Counted from the first letter of the stretch, positions 11,385-24,483 are shown. The stretch: DNA of 64,000 nt from Beta vulgaris subsp. vulgaris (GCF_026745355.1 NC_079210.1:31484559-31548558), one strand, 5' to 3'. Numbers and translations: made by a program. Notes: a model not told the origin generated them from the letters alone.

Positions 11385-12180
11385 TATAAACTTCATATAG
11401 TGAGTTTTATAGAGATATAATGAACTTATATACAATATAGTAAATTTTATTAGTAGAAAGCATATGGTGAAATTATATGCAATATAGTGGATGATTTAAT
11501 TTTAATGTTTTAACATGTAGGAAGATGTAGATTGTGTAATATATATCGTGACATATGCTTTAACATATAGAAATATATAGTTTTTGTATGAATATACTTC
11601 CTCCGTTTCTTTTTACTTGCAACGGTTTGACTTTTACACTATTCACCAACTCTACTTAGTTTGTGTTTGGTGATTTATAGTTAAGGTAAAACATATTCAT
11701 GTGGGATCTTGTTAGATGCGTCTAAATGTATATTTTCCGAATATATACTTTTTGTAATTTTTATTTATCGGTAATTAAACTTATTGATGGTTAAAAATAT
11801 GCATTGGCAAGCGTGAATGTCAAACTGTTGCAAGTAAAAAGAAACAGAGGAAGTATGATATAATGAGTGTCTAAATAATATAGTGAGTTTGTGCATGATA
11901 TAGTGAGTATCTAAATGATAAAGTGTATTGTTTCTAAATAATTAATTTTTGCATGATATAATATGTTTTCAAATGATATAGTGAGTTTTTGAATGATATA
12001 GTGGGTTTCTGAATGATATAGTGAGTTTTTGAATGATATAGTGGGTTTCTAAATGATATAGTGATTGTTTAGAAATGAAGTAGATTTTGCATGAATGTTT
12101 TTGAATGACATAGTGAGTTTATGCATGATATAGTGTGTTTTCGCATGATATATTGGGTTTTTGATTGATATAGTAGATTA
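11385..12180. repeat. AT-rich minisatellite (ATGATATAGTGAGTTT units)
   Basis: Diverged copies of a unit near 20 bp, ATGATATAGTGAGTTTYT, run from about 11385 to 12180. They are best preserved at 11960-12065. A Stowaway MITE has inserted in the array at 11597-11853. Confidence 0.75.
11597..11853. mobile_element. Stowaway MITE 1
   Basis: A 257-bp element flanked by TA on both sides. The termini CTTCCTCCGTTTCTTTTTAC and its complement at the right end (GTAAAAAGAAACAGAGGAAG) form a terminal inverted repeat of about 35 bp. These are the hallmarks of the Tc1/mariner-derived Stowaway family. It has no coding capacity. Confidence 0.92.
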
Positions 12181-13658
12181 TTCAGAAATAATAGGTGCTT
12201 TTTGGTCTGGAGCACAATAATGTTAACATGAATCGGGCCTACGCAAGTCAGATTTAAATCTCGACATGAAGTTATTACTTGGCAATAACTATTTGCAGGG
12301 GTCGACATTGGTAGGTTAAATGAGAAAATTAGTAAGTCAGGCTTTGAACAACGCCTTGAATAATTAGGGGTATCTCATATCCGTTCCAGATCCTATTCGA
12401 ATTTCTACATAGTCTGATTCATATTCGAGCAAAAGGAATTTCGATCTAGAACAGTTAGGTTCAAATAACTAGAATATGTGTAATTGATTGAAAGTCCGAT
12501 AATTTGTTGTTGAACTTTCTTTTGAACTTCGTTGTTTGTTTTTTTTTTGAAAACACATGTATGATGCATGTATCAGTCCAAAGAAACATATTTTCACGCG
12601 GATATCATATAGCCCAGTTGGTAAAGTCGTGTGGAGATGATTTCTCAAATTTGTCGAATCTTGTCTATCTCACTATACTTAGTTGCTCATTCACACCAAG
12701 AAAAAAAAAAAAAACATATTTTCACCCCTAGACTACATCTAAGAATATTGGTTACCTTGGATACAAGCAATGCTTTCATTACCTATCAGAATAACCAAGC
12801 CATATTAGGTAAGAGGGGAGATTTGTGGTCTAATGTTTGCGGTGTGAGAGGCGAGGGTAATGAGAGCTAATTGCTTGAAAAATCAGATACCTATCTACTT
12901 ACATGATGTCAATGCGTGTTGGAAGATGTTATTATGAAGAAAAAAAGGATACTTTTGATTCTTAAACCAAAAAAATCATCAGTGGAAGTGCTTAAACACA
13001 CGATGAGTAATGTAAAAGTAAAGTATCGCACCTAAAGATAAATGGAGTAATTGGAAAAAAAAAGAAAGAATGTAACGATGCTCAAACAAGATACACAAAC
13101 AACGACATTTACCTTTGCAAAACAATCAAGGTATTGCTGTAGTGGAACAAGTTCTGCATGTAACTCTTCATGCTCTCCAGTTCCCTCATTACTTGCTCTC
13201 ACACCTCGTTGAACAATCAACATGTTTTGAGATTGGTTGTATACTTAGTACAACTTCATTCTTTAGTGATAAATCCTCGCTATTTTACAAGCTATGTTGT
13301 GTCATTGACATATTCACACAATATGTTAATGCTAATGTTTCCTTTTATTAATAAAGAGAAAATTACTCAGGTACACTCGAAATTTGACATAATTCTCAAA
13401 TAAAAAGTTTGAGAATTACGTCAAACCTCATGAATTTTCCCTTAAATAAAAAGTTTATATACTCACTCCACTGAGTTGTTGACATAATTTTATATTGACC
13501 AACTCAATATTATACACAAAAGAATAATGCTTAAGATTTGTAATTGAAAAATCACACACAAATTCAAATGATCACTGAGCCAATCTCCAATCAAGCCAAG
13601 AAAAAATAGCAGCCAAACAACACAACTTAGACACTGCAAAACACCAATTTAATACTTG
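12181..13658. other. intergenic between lipase genes A and B
   Basis: No intact gene. A tRNA-like stretch, TAGCCCAGTTGGTAAAGTCG, at about 12611-12630 suggests a SINE remnant. At 13101-13220 the minus strand has a short open stretch (NEGTGEHEELHAELVPLQQY) ending in a GTAAATG donor-like site. It may be an exon fragment of a transposon or decayed gene; I do not recognise it. Confidence 0.4.
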
Positions 13659-16600
13659 TCAATCAAATTCAGGAACCGGACCTTCCTCAGGACCAGCCAA
13701 AACCCATTCTCCTCGCTCATTCAAAACCATCCCTTTATTCTTCTCAACCCACCAAGATGGTGGAACAAGACATTCTTCTTTGAGATAATCACATGATTTA
13801 TTAACCAACGCGATACTCCGTTCAATTACAAGCCTAAACTCTTCCTTAATGCCTTGCCAACCATTCACAATATGCAACATAGCTTGCAAGTTATGCCAAT
13901 CACCAACATGTCTCGAGTGCTTTAAGTACGGCGATTTCCTTGAATCGATCTCTAGTTCAGTCCCTATGTGTACGTACCCCATGAGTCTAGCGGGATAAAG
14001 TGGTATTGTGTCTATCACATTTCTAACATGCAGGATTTTAAGATTAGGGTGTAAGTTCACCCTATTTTTAAAGCTCTTGTTACCCACTTTAGGACAACCG
14101 AAAACAATGGCCGAGACTGGGATCTCCCTTGTTATATTCTCAACAATGTCAAAAGCACTTATTACTGATAGTGTTGCTCCTAGGCTATGGCCTGTTAATA
14201 TGATGCTAAGTTCTTCATCTTTGTATTGATCAATTAGCTGTTTGATCTTGTTTGAAATCTGTGCTCTTGCACTAAGTTTCGTGAAGGGGGATTTTTCGTC
14301 ATCGGAGGTGTAAATTGTAAGCCAACCTTTCATAACTTTGGGCAATGTATGTCCATGTTCATCGTGATCTTCATCTTCATCTTCGTCATCTTCTCCGTTC
14401 TCATTGTGGTCTGCGGATCAAGAAACAGAATTACATTATGAGCTTAAGCATTGACATCAATTAATACTTTGTCTCTTGAATGGTTGTTCAAAAAATGCCA
14501 ACTTCATCATATCGGTTATAAATAATATTTCTTCATATCAATTTTTGGTGGCATACTTGGCCAAATGAAACGTAGTATTGAATCATGAATGTGTAGTATA
14601 GTAAATAAATAAAAAACTGGTAGTATATGAAAAACAAAATATAACCATAATTTAGTAGCTTTATTAGTTATACTGAAACTAAGGTGTTGTTTGGTTGCAT
14701 TTGGGATGTTATATTTCCATTGTTCTTGCAATTCCTATATAACTTCATGTCCTAAGAATTGAGTAATGCTAATTATTTAGTCGAGCATAGGCAGTTGGAG
14801 TTGCCATATGAAGTTCTACTTATTTAGGAGAGGTCATGTTAGCAACTTCTCATTTTATTAGAAGCATAACTTCCTAAAAAGTTTCATTTTATATCATCAT
14901 GTCAACTTAACAACCACTTTGATTCTTATTTTCTATGAAATTAGACTATCTATAAATTAGAATGTTTATAAAAACAATACCTAAAACCACAAGAAGTCTA
15001 TTGCCTATACTTGCTAAGTTTGATGAGGTTTTTCTCTTGTAAACAAGTCTCAGTTTGATCTCCCTAAGACACTTAAGACTCATTGGGTACACATTGTATA
15101 CGTTGTAATAATAATATGTTAATAACTAATTTACATTTCAATTCGTATAAAAATATCGTACTGTAGTAACTGTACCAATGTTACTAGCAGTAATCCCCGT
15201 CAAAAAGAAAAGAAAAATGTTACTAACAGTAATTTAAGTCATAAAACATATTTTTTTTAATCACATAATTATTAATCAATATCACATTCAAGCTTGTCAT
15301 CGATAGTGAAGATAAATGTGAAATTGAATGAAATAATTGAGGATGGATACACTTTAATTAGCATAAATATTAATATGAGACGTTTCTGATAAGATTATGT
15401 AAAATCATTCTGGAATATGGTATATAGACTACAATACTAGATACTTTTACAAATTGCAAGAGGACTCATCCATGTATTGACTATTGAATCTTCGGCTCCT
15501 ATAGTTTGATGTTACATGCTACCAACTTGCAAATGAAGATTATATATATCTGGAGATTAGAAGAAAATATTCCAAAAAACTAAGATAATGACATAGTACT
15601 AGATTACTAATTACTAAGATACTGATTGGCAAGTATTTTTAAAACAAAAATCATTATAATATTTAAATTTAAGGCTGTATTATCAGAAATAGCACGGCAT
15701 TGGGTGTGTTAGCCTTTTTTTTTTTCCTTGGAATAGTTCCAAAAAAATTATTTTAATGAAAATATTATGTGTTTATATAAAAAGTTTGGTTCAGTTGGAA
15801 TATTCCCTCCAAAATTCTAATTTTAATTCTTGCATAGCTTTTCCATCAACCCGGTCCCCCAAACCAACCATCTATTTTTCATTATTATTTGACGGAGTTT
15901 TTCTAATGCCAGACAATAATGACATTGACACATTATTTGTCCAGCCATCTCTTTATTCTTTTCCTTTTGGAAGATAGCACAATAGCACTACATAAAGAGG
16001 GAAGCATAATAATTTTAAGTATATCAAGTTTGATTAGTAGGGGTGGTGGGAAACTTCACTTGTAATCTGGTAAAGTTACAAGTTTGAACCCCACTATACT
16101 TGTGTTTGGAAATAGGGATTTTCTTATATTTTCCTACTCACAAGCATTAATTATATAATTGAGCTGACTGATCTGAATAAGGTATTAATCTCATATAGTT
16201 TTTTGTCATACCAAAGAGGTCCTAGTGGGGACTTAAAAAAAAATAATTTGAAGTATGATACTACCTCCGTTTCTTTTTAATTGTTACACTTACACTTTTC
16301 ACGCATGCCAATGCACTACTTTGAGCCTTTATATCTCTTATTTTGTATTTGTAAAAAATATAAAAACTATATATTAATAAAATACATACTAATACGAATC
16401 TAACAAGATCCCACATGACTATGTTTTTATTCACGTATAAATCACAAACGAGGGTCAAAGTGCAATTTGTGAATAGTGTAAAATGTCAAAGTGTAAAAAT
16501 TAAAAAGAACGGAGGTAGTACAATATAACAGGCGAAAATTATCCCAAAAGGTTTTCACTAGTCAGAAATCAAAATAATCAACTTTGACTGCCAGGTATCA

Positions 16601-18451
16601 CACTTTATAGTGGTCAACAATTTACTGGCAGCCTAATCCAAACGTTTATAGTGCTTGCTGCCAAACCCCCCACTTAAACATGTAAAAGGTAATATTCTAA
16701 AGAATTAAAGTATCGAAAAAGTAAGGACAGTATTATATTTATCTGTGGGTAGTTAACCCATTATAAATAAAATAATTATTAAAAAATTATTAAAATTGAT
16801 GAGTTGAATTTTATTATTTATTTATTTTTATTAATAGTGGGTTGCTGATCCACTAGATTGATAAAGTTTTTTCCAAATAGTAATATTTCGAAAGCCAATT
16901 ATAGCAATATTAAGTTATTTACATAAGTTTTCGTGATGATATATCTAGATTCTAGCATATGAAAAATGGTGTCACTTTACTGCAAATATCAAAAAAACCT
17001 TACATATATTAAACAAGTACATGTAATTATTAAGATCGTTTTCGATTAGTTTATAATTTAATATTAACTGTTGATCTTAATATCCTTTCCGTCAAAAAAA
17101 TATCCTTACAAATAAAATTCTTTTAGGTGCAATAAAGAAGACTAGCTAGCAAGAATTATGTGTAATTGTAGTATACTCTATCAAACAATAGTCATTTAGG
17201 GTGTTTGGTATAGAAAAATTTGATTTAGGAAGCGGATTCAAAAAAGTGTTTCCATTTCTAATTATTTGGTATGAGTGTTAAGTAACAAATACCGTTTTCG
17301 GAGGGAAACACAATCCCCCATTTGTAACCCTTATCAAACTAGTGGAAACAAATCACGTTTCCTTCCTCAATTATAAACCTCTCAATTATTTCCATTCCAC
17401 AAGGATGCCAAACAACTACTAAAGACAACAATTATTATTTCTATTTTTCTTTTTATCCAAATTCTTTTTATTCCGTTTCCATTGATCATACCAAATGCTC
17501 GCTTATTATTATTCTTAATTAATTTGATTTTGCTATGGTCTTTTCAGATCATTTTTTTTTTTTTTTTTTTGAGGAAATGGTATTTTCATATTATCAGAGC
17601 TCAGTTAGTGGCGCAATAATTGTACGTACATATACGAACATCATCTCAACTCTCTTATATGATGCAAGTTTGGAATCTTTGTAACTTTTTCTTATAACAT
17701 TGACCATTTCACTATAATTATCAACAAAGATATGATACAAATTGATATGGGAATCATAGAAATACTTCCAAAATCATATTAAAACTGTAGACATTTTAGA
17801 ATTGACAAGGTTAAAAATTAAATTACGGAGGCAGCCTATAGAAAAGAACCCACGAAATAAAGAGAGAAAAAAGCCACGAATTTAGAGTCATAATAATAAT
17901 TAAAGGATAAAAAATTACTAACCATGATCACCTCCTTCAGACAGCAAAGGCATAGCAGATTGAAGTTTAGCCCCAAGAACATCAATCCATTCATAGTTTC
18001 TTGTAGTTCCTCTCCACGCTACATAAATTTCTCTTCTCCCAATCTCATTACTCACTTCATCATTAGAAACTGCAATATAACCAATCCAATTAGACTCTCT
18101 ATCCCACCTCTCACGTGACATGGACTTAAAGAGAAAGGCCTCAGGAACGCTAACACGTGCGGTGGCATAGAGAAACCCTACGACATCATACTTATCAGAG
18201 CCACCAGGGAAGGCGGTTTTCTTAAGAAGGTCAGCCTTAGCGTATCGACTAGCGCCGCAGTAGGCGGAGTTAGGATCGTTTATGAAGGTGTCGTAGGTGA
18301 CTTGACAGAAGTCACCACAACGAAGGATCAGACGTCGAAGATCTTCATTGAGTGGGTCCAGAAGGTGATCCCAGTTGTGGGACCCTAGGAGGTGCTGCCA
18401 TGTAGGGCCTCCATCTGAGAGTCCTAGCTCTACCATGTCTGTTTCAGCCAT
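13659..18451 (-). CDS. phospholipase A1-IIdelta-like lipase (gene B)
   Basis: Exons 18451-17923 and 14410-13659 are joined in phase 1 across a GT-AG intron of 3512 bp. They give an intact 426-residue class II PLA1, a close paralogue of gene A in the same orientation. Exon 1 has RCGDFCQVTYDTFINDPNSA and RREIYVAWRGTTRNYEW. Exon 2 opens with an acidic linker (DHNENGEDDEDEDEDHDEHG), then GHSLGAT with Ser252, probable Asp310 (NVIDTIP) and His349 (DWHNLQAMLH), and ends PSWWVEKNKGMVLNERGEWV. The donor could also be read six bases earlier; I chose the one that keeps phase 1, as in gene A, and joins open frames. No targeting peptide is visible. The intron contains a Stowaway MITE and other repeats. 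Confidence 0.93.
16020..16115 (+). repeat. SINE-like tRNA-derived fragment
   Basis: The segment contains a stretch resembling a pol III B box (ACAAGTTTGAACCCCAC, about 16077-16093) preceded by an A-box-like GTGGTGGGAAACTTCAC. It is weak, with no clear tail or target duplication, and lies in the gene B intron. Confidence 0.3.
16261..16518. mobile_element. Stowaway MITE 2
   Basis: A 258-bp element with a TA duplication at each side. Its termini CTACCTCCGTTTCTTTTTAA and, at the right, TTAAAAAGAACGGAGGTAG form a terminal inverted repeat. It lies in the intron of lipase gene B and does not touch the splice sites. Confidence 0.92.
17197..17427. mobile_element. putative non-autonomous DNA transposon (hAT- or Harbinger-like MITE)
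   Basis: The left end TAGGGTGTTTGGTAT and the right end ATGCCAAACAACTACTA form a short imperfect terminal inverted repeat. The body contains no ORF. The superfamily cannot be fixed because the target duplication is unclear. Confidence 0.5.
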
Positions 18452-20000
18452 GGCTCATGAGAAAATGGTAAAGAATGGTGTTTGGAGAGTAAGGATGAAT
18501 GTGATGAAGGTAGTATTGGTGATTGTTTGTTGGACGAGCAATTTAGGGAGTTATTAACTTTAATAGCATTGGCCAGATTGGGTTGACTTATGAAGGTAAT
18601 ATATCAATAATATCGTCTCTTGTTTTGGACCACTATTATTTCCAGGTGGGAAATGAGCACTATTGTTACACTGCTTGTGATAACCTTCTTGTATTATAAT
18701 ATGGATAAGAAAGTGATATAAAGTTAATACTTAAATGGAAATAAAGTTTTATTAAAAAAAATTGCGAAGGTGAAGTGTCCTATTGATCTGGAACCTTGCA
18801 GGCCCAATTACATAGAGAAGATCTTTTGAGGCCTCAATATTGTTGGATACAAACCTTACCACTAAATCAAGTACTACTTGGTATTGCTGTATGAGAATAT
18901 GAGATAAGGATAAAGCATGTACTACACATCTTCTTTTGTTTGGAATGAAATGAGAATTATTATTATTTTCGTTTTAATAGGTAAAAGAAATTCTCTATAG
19001 TGTCTTCGCACAAGACTCCTACTTAGAGGCTCCTTAAAAGCTAGACGCACTTCGAAGCCCCCTCCTCACCCCCTCCCCCACTTAAATCCCAAGCAAGTTG
19101 TATTAAGCATTGTTATTTAAATCCCGACCTGTATTTTCTTAGTAACTAAGGCCCTATCAATATGTAAAAATCCTCATACCATCCCTCATTCGCTTTTTTA
19201 TTTCATTTAAACCTTGTCATTCTCTCTCTTTACACTCTCTCTCCTTCCCCAATTTTCATGTTTACTTCCCGTCATGATGGATATATCACATATTTGATGT
19301 GAAAGAGTAGGGTTAGAGCAGTGTTAGATCTCATCAATGATTGTGGTTTTGGAGAACCCACCTTGCTTTGACCCTCATCTCCCTGGTAAACAAAAGCTAC
19401 ATATCTTATAATCCTATCTCGTAATCCATACCCTATCTACCCTTCTCGAAAACCACTTCTTTAAGGTTTAGATTGTTATGTTTAGTTTGCCCTATTCCAC
19501 AAACTTTTACTTTATGAGTAAATAATTTATTAATTAAGGGTTAAGTTAAAATCCAGCCAGGATATAATACATGATTTTCCCATATCCCCAAGTTTGCTAG
19601 ATTTAGTATTCTTATTTAATTGAATTATTCTTAACTATAATATCATACTAGGGTTGGTTATTAGAGAATCGATTATTCTTAATTGCAATAGGAATTGAAT
19701 CTAGATGGATCGTGTTGATTTTAAGAGCATGAATTTCTATGTGACAATAAGCATATGCATTGTTAAGAAGATTATATAGTTTTTATTGCATGAATCTATT
19801 AAGATAGTTATAATGTGTGTTTAAGAAATTCATAGATACTCGAGTAATGAGGTTTAATTTAAGGGGCATATATCACTCCTCATGACTTTTAGAAAATATA
19901 CCCTCAATGTTTGTTTAGAAATTATTTTTGTGCACCATATATTAAATTACCGTATATTAAATTATTATTTTCTAATAATAATTTAATTTCTAAACACACA
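18452..20000. other. upstream region of lipase gene B and unassigned AT-rich DNA
   Basis: The first few hundred bases should contain the gene B promoter. The rest shows no ORF or recognised element. A partial palindrome around AAATTATTATTTTCTAATAATAATTT lies at about 19960-19985, next to the inverted-repeat element. Confidence 0.4.
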
Positions 20001-21173
20001 TTTCACCAAATACCCTCGACAAATCACGAAATTCACAATATACCCTCAATGTTTCAACAATTCACCATATACCCATGACTTTTCATTTTTGTGCACCAAA
20101 TACCCTTTTTTTAACTACCGTTAACTCACCGTTAACATTATTTACCATTTTGCCACAATCAACTCCTAACCCTAAAATCTAAACCTAATCCCTAACCCTA
20201 ATCTAAATACTAACCCTAAAATCTAAGCCCTAAACCTTAACCCTAAGCCCAGCCCAGCCACCTCCCCTTCCCCCTCCCCCTCCACCATCCCCCCCACCCC
20301 TTCCTCTGCCGCAACCCCCACCCCACCCTCCCCCACCCCTCCCTCTGCCGCAACCCCCACCCCCTCCCCTTCCCTCTGCCGCAACCGACGAGCTCCGGCG
20401 ACAACCACCACCACTCCTCCATCTACTAACTGTCGTCTGCTAGTTAATCCCACCTCTGACCAAGCACACTACTCCCTCACCTTCATCGCTGCTATCTCAA
20501 GCCCCCCCTCTCTCCTAATCTCTCGCATGTTCTTCCGATTACGAAGCGTTTCACAATCAGCGCGACTTAGGTTAAGACCGACAAAGGATTTTCCAATCAC
20601 CGAAAACTTGAATCCATCCTAAGACCAATGATTACAAAGCGTTTCAACATTGTAAATCAACGCGATTTTGGGGGGGGAGTTGGCGCGATTTTGTAGGGAT
20701 GGTGAGGAGGGGGGACTGTAGGGGTGGCGAAAGGGGAGGGGTCTGGGTTTGGTGTTCGAAGGGAAGGGGTGAGTGGTGGTCGGCGGTGAACGGACGCGCA
20801 GCGTCGGTGGGGTGGGGGAGACCGACAAAAGCAGCGACGGTGGGGGTAGGAGAGGTCGGCACGCACATCGGCGGTGGGAAATGGGGGTGGGGTGGAGGGG
20901 AGGGGTGGGGGTGGGGGCTGCCAAGGGGTAGGTTTAGGGTAAGGGGGAGGGTTTAGGGGAAGCATTGGGGTTAGATTAGGGTTAGGGTTAAGTTAAATTA
21001 GGATTAGGGCTTAACGATGGTAAAATCGTAAATAAATCTAACGGTGGGTTAACGATAGTTAGGAAAAGGGTATATGGTGCACAGTTTTCGAAACTCGAGG
21101 GTATACGGTGCATTTCTGTAACATTGAGGGTATATGGTGGATTTCTTGATTTGTCGGAGGTATTTGGTGAAAA
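20001..21173. mobile_element. inverted-repeat element with telomere-like motifs (MULE/foldback-like)
   Basis: The left arm (20001-20155, starting TTTCACCAAATACCCTCGAC) recurs in reverse complement at 21011-21173, so the terminal repeats are about 160 bp. Inside them lie degenerate CCCTAA/TTAGGG stretches, at 20160-20250 on the left and in opposite sense at 20930-21010 on the right. The arms are therefore about 250 bp. The centre is GC-rich, with C-rich then G-rich tracts. Long terminal inverted repeats around GC-rich captured sequence suggest a Mutator-like or foldback element. No target duplication is obvious. The open frames in the centre are compositional. Confidence 0.65.
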
Positions 21174-21345
21174 AACCGTTTAATATATTGCAAAAAATAG
21201 ACCTAATATAACCAGATTCGATTTAACGACAACTCACAATTAATCTTCTTACTCTCACTGTCATAACTGTTCGCTGCCGATCGCATCTCGCCCTCACCGC
21301 CGGCGCCACACTCTTTTGCGAATGTCGCGTCTCCCTGAAGGTTTG

Positions 21346-21636
21346 TGTAATTCTCCATAAATTTATGGATTTTATAAATATATTTTAGTATTTATATTTA
21401 AATATAATTTAGTTCGAAATGATTTATTTATTTAAAGAAGGTTGACCAGTTTGAAAGTTAGAAATTATTTTAAGGATTTAAGGAAGTTAAAATATTTTTG
21501 TTTAGGCATGCTTTGAAAAATATTTCAAATACTAATTGGATTTGGAAAAGAAGTATAAATGGATTGAGGAATCCAAATTCTAAGTGGATTAAGAAAAGGA
21601 GTTCTATTGATGTTAGGATTTCTAAATCATCAATCC
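21346..21636 (+). repeat. left part of a giant 5' LTR, interrupted by the Retand-like element
   Basis: This starts TGTAATTCTCC at 21346. It continues, after removal of the inserted element at 21637-31715, into 31716-33962, which ends in TGTTACA and is followed by a PBS. The left boundary is inferred from the TG start and the resemblance to the other giant LTRs; it is not proved by a target duplication. Confidence 0.55.
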
Positions 21637-22008
21637 TGTTTGGACCCAATAAATCCTTAGTGGGCCCCGCATATTCAATAGGCACGTGCCAGTATGGCAA
21701 ACCCTCAGTGGGTCCCATCCATCTCGGATCTTGCGCCAACTTGGCATGACATTTTCACGTATTTCAACGCTTATAAATAGGGAGCAGATCCCCATTTATT
21801 GAGGTAATGAATTCTAGATAAACTACTTCACGCATCCCAATTAATACACATCAACTGACTTGATCGTCGGAGGGGCGATCCTGAATCCACCCCCGGGGTA
21901 GTCTAACTCTCCATTTTGCACGTCCCTCGTCATTCTCCGAGCAGCTGGTCACCATCTCATTTCTTGATCTTGATCTATCCCCCATCATACAAGCTTTTAC
22001 CTGAAACA
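21637..22008 (+). repeat. 5' LTR of the Retand-like element (372 bp)
   Basis: Starts TGTTTGGACCC and ends CTGAAACA. A TATA box (TTATAAATAG) lies at 21771-21780. It is colinear with the 3' LTR except for a stretch of about 110 bp between GGGAGCAG and TCTAACTCT that the 3' copy lacks. Confidence 0.9.
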
Positions 22009-22010
22009 GG

Positions 22011-22030
22011 TTAGCGTCGTCTGTAGGGAC
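22011..22030 (+). other. primer binding site (diverged)
   Basis: TTAGCGTCGTCTGTAGGGA follows the LTR end by two bases. It resembles the TGGCGCC-type PBS of Tat elements with several changes. Confidence 0.65.
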
Positions 22031-22045
22031 ATTGAACTAAAAGCC

Positions 22046-23660
22046 ATGGCCAATACTCGAAGAACCCGGCGACGACAGAGGTCTCCAAGCCCGTCACATT
22101 TTACGGGGACTCCGCCCCCCAAAGTAGCCGATGAGATGGCAGGGAACCCTCGAAGAGCTCTCGTCCTCTCATCTCGCCACCAGCGTATCCTCGAAGAGGT
22201 CCACTCTTGAGAGGCAACCTGTGCCATCACTCTGGGGAACCTCGATAGAGGATGGTTCTGCCCCAGATTGAGCCCCCTCGATTTGAGCAAACTAGTTCCA
22301 ATCCAGTCACTCAGCAAGACCTCCAACAACTGGCGGATTGTCTTAGCGACAACCTCGAGCGCAGCCTCAGGACCCTGATACTTGACTTCCAAAACAAAGG
22401 GGATGGCACCTCGAACATGCCTCCCATTCCTCCCATTCCTTTATTGGTCTTGGGACATACTCGAGCAGGTCGCCTCGACCCTCCACCTCAGGTCATAATC
22501 CTCGACCCCCCTAACTCACCTCCAGTTCCTCAAAGATCAGCTCGAACTGCTCCCGGCAAAGGAGACGCGAGGCACGTAATCAATGAACGCTACCTAAGAA
22601 ATGGTAGACGTGATGCCCGCGAAGTCTTGAATGAGAAGCCAACACGGTCTAGAGGAGGAGAGACTCCCCAATCCCTAACCGGGAATGGAGGGAATCTTGA
22701 CAGCAAAAAAAGACGACAGAGCAAGGATCTAGTAGCTCTAAGCCCAGTGAAGAATCCGGGGTCCAAATGGGCAACTTGGGTTTCATCACTCCTTTCAGCA
22801 AAAGCATCATGCGAACTCCCAACCCGCAAAAAGTTAAAGTCCCCCTAATCGAACACTATGGTGGAACCACTAATCCCATCGATCACTTGGCAGCATTTAA
22901 AGCATAAATGAGTATGCAAACAGGTAGCGAGGTTGCGTGGTGTAAGTTCTTCCCCACCACCTTGAAGGGACTGGCTCTCACCTGGTTCACGGAGCTTCCC
23001 CCCGGAAGCATCTCGAACTTCGCGGCCCTCGAGACGGCCTTTAAACAAAACTTTATAACAGGACGAAGACACCGCAAGACCAGCATCCAACTGATGTCCA
23101 TCAGACAACAAAGAGACGAAGACTTGGTGGATTATATCAAGAGATTCAATGAAGAATCCCTGAAGGTCTCCGACCTCCAGGACATCGTCACATTCACCGC
23201 ACTCATGTCAGGGTTGTATCCCTCGAGTAGGTTCAAGCTCAAACTCCAAGAGAGCGAGGCTTCTACATTCTCCAAGGCCATGAACCTTGCTCAAAAGTTC
23301 ATCCAAGCTCCGGCATTTGCAAAACGCATAAGGAACCTAGTTCCAACTAAAGGAAGCACGAGTATACTCCTCGAGCGAACGCCCCAAGAGATGTCCCTCG
23401 AAAGGAAAGAGATAAGAAACCCCGACTGGACGACAACTGAAACGATCCTCTATACAATCTGAACAGAAGAGAAATCTACCTCGATATCAAAGAGAAGTAT
23501 ACTCTACTAAAGCCTAATCGTATTAGAACTTTTGTCAATAAGAGAGACAAGAGGCTCTGGTGCGAGCACCATCACGATTGTGGTCACATAACGCGTGACT
23601 GTCGAGAGTTGAAGAGAGCGCTAGACAAACTAGCTGATGAAGGAAATTGAACCGATACTT
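22046..23660 (+). pseudogene. gag of the Retand-like element
   Basis: The likely start is the ATG at 22046. The first frame stops at a TGA (about 22208) that could have been CGA. The gag core (22908-23462) reads FFPTTLKGLALTWFTELPPG and EDLVDYIKRFNEES, a textbook plant gypsy gag. A zinc knuckle with the pattern CX2HX3GHXTX2C (WCEHHHDCGHITRDC) lies at 23560-23606 in a frame separated by stops. It is followed by the protease. Confidence 0.88.
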
Positions 23661-23880
23661 AAAAGATCCGAAAAAGAAGAAAAGTGAGCCTCGAAGAGAA
23701 AAGCAGCCCCGAAGTGATGAGACAACTGGGTATGTAAACGTCATTGTAAGAAGATATGCTTCGGGCGCTCTCGAAATGAATACCTATATGCCCTGAAGAA
23801 TAGGATGGACGTCACTACCTCGGCTAAGTTCCCTACGATGACATTCAAAGACAGTCATCGACCAATTAAGACCCTACACG

Positions 23881-24483
23881 ATGACCCCCCTGGTTGTCGA
23901 GACGAAAATAACGAATCTACGGGTAGGTCGAGAACTGATCGATAGTGGGAGTTCTGCAGATAGCATCACAATGGACTGCTTAAGTAAGCTGAAGTATCGG
24001 GAGGCAGATCTCACGCCCATCGATCAACCTTTACTGGGGTTTGGCGGACAGTCCGTCCACCCACTTGGCTCGATCAAACTTCCCACTCGAATAGGAGAGA
24101 AGGGAAAAGGAAGAAATGTGATCATCGATTACCTGGTCGTCGACACCAACCTCCCCTACAATGTAATAATAGGGCACCTAACCCGCAACAAAGTCAAAGC
24201 TTTCATCTCAACATACCAACTACTCCTACAATTCGAGGGGGACGATGGCAAGGTCGCTCGATTATTTGGTGACCAAAAGTCCACCCGAGAATGTTATGTC
24301 AACATTCTCAAGAGCAAGGATAAAGAAGAAATCATTCGGAAAAGAAAGCATCCCGAGCCTGAAGAGCCCCTCCCTGTCATGGGACTCTACGTGGCTGAAA
24401 ATCCCAAGCGGTACGAGAGGCCTCGACGGGTAGACAGGGATGAAAAAGTATGCATCGACGAAAAGAAAGGTCGGACAGTTTGA
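23881..24483 (+). pseudogene. aspartic protease of the Retand-like element
   Basis: An open stretch of 200 codons carries the active-site motif LIDSGSSADSI near residue 20 and the C-terminal motif LPYNVIIGHL near residue 95. This region is intact within its frame. In the element it would be released from a gag-pol polyprotein, but that polyprotein is broken up- and downstream. Confidence 0.88.

Noticed and set aside
12600..12640. Possible tRNA gene
   Set aside because: Only an A-box-like stretch (TAGCCCAGTTGGTAAAG); no cloverleaf partner sequence, so a SINE remnant is likelier.
20619..20965. Overlapping C-rich/G-rich open frames on both strands
   Set aside because: Low-complexity GC-rich centre of the inverted-repeat element; no domain, and frames are open on several strands at once.
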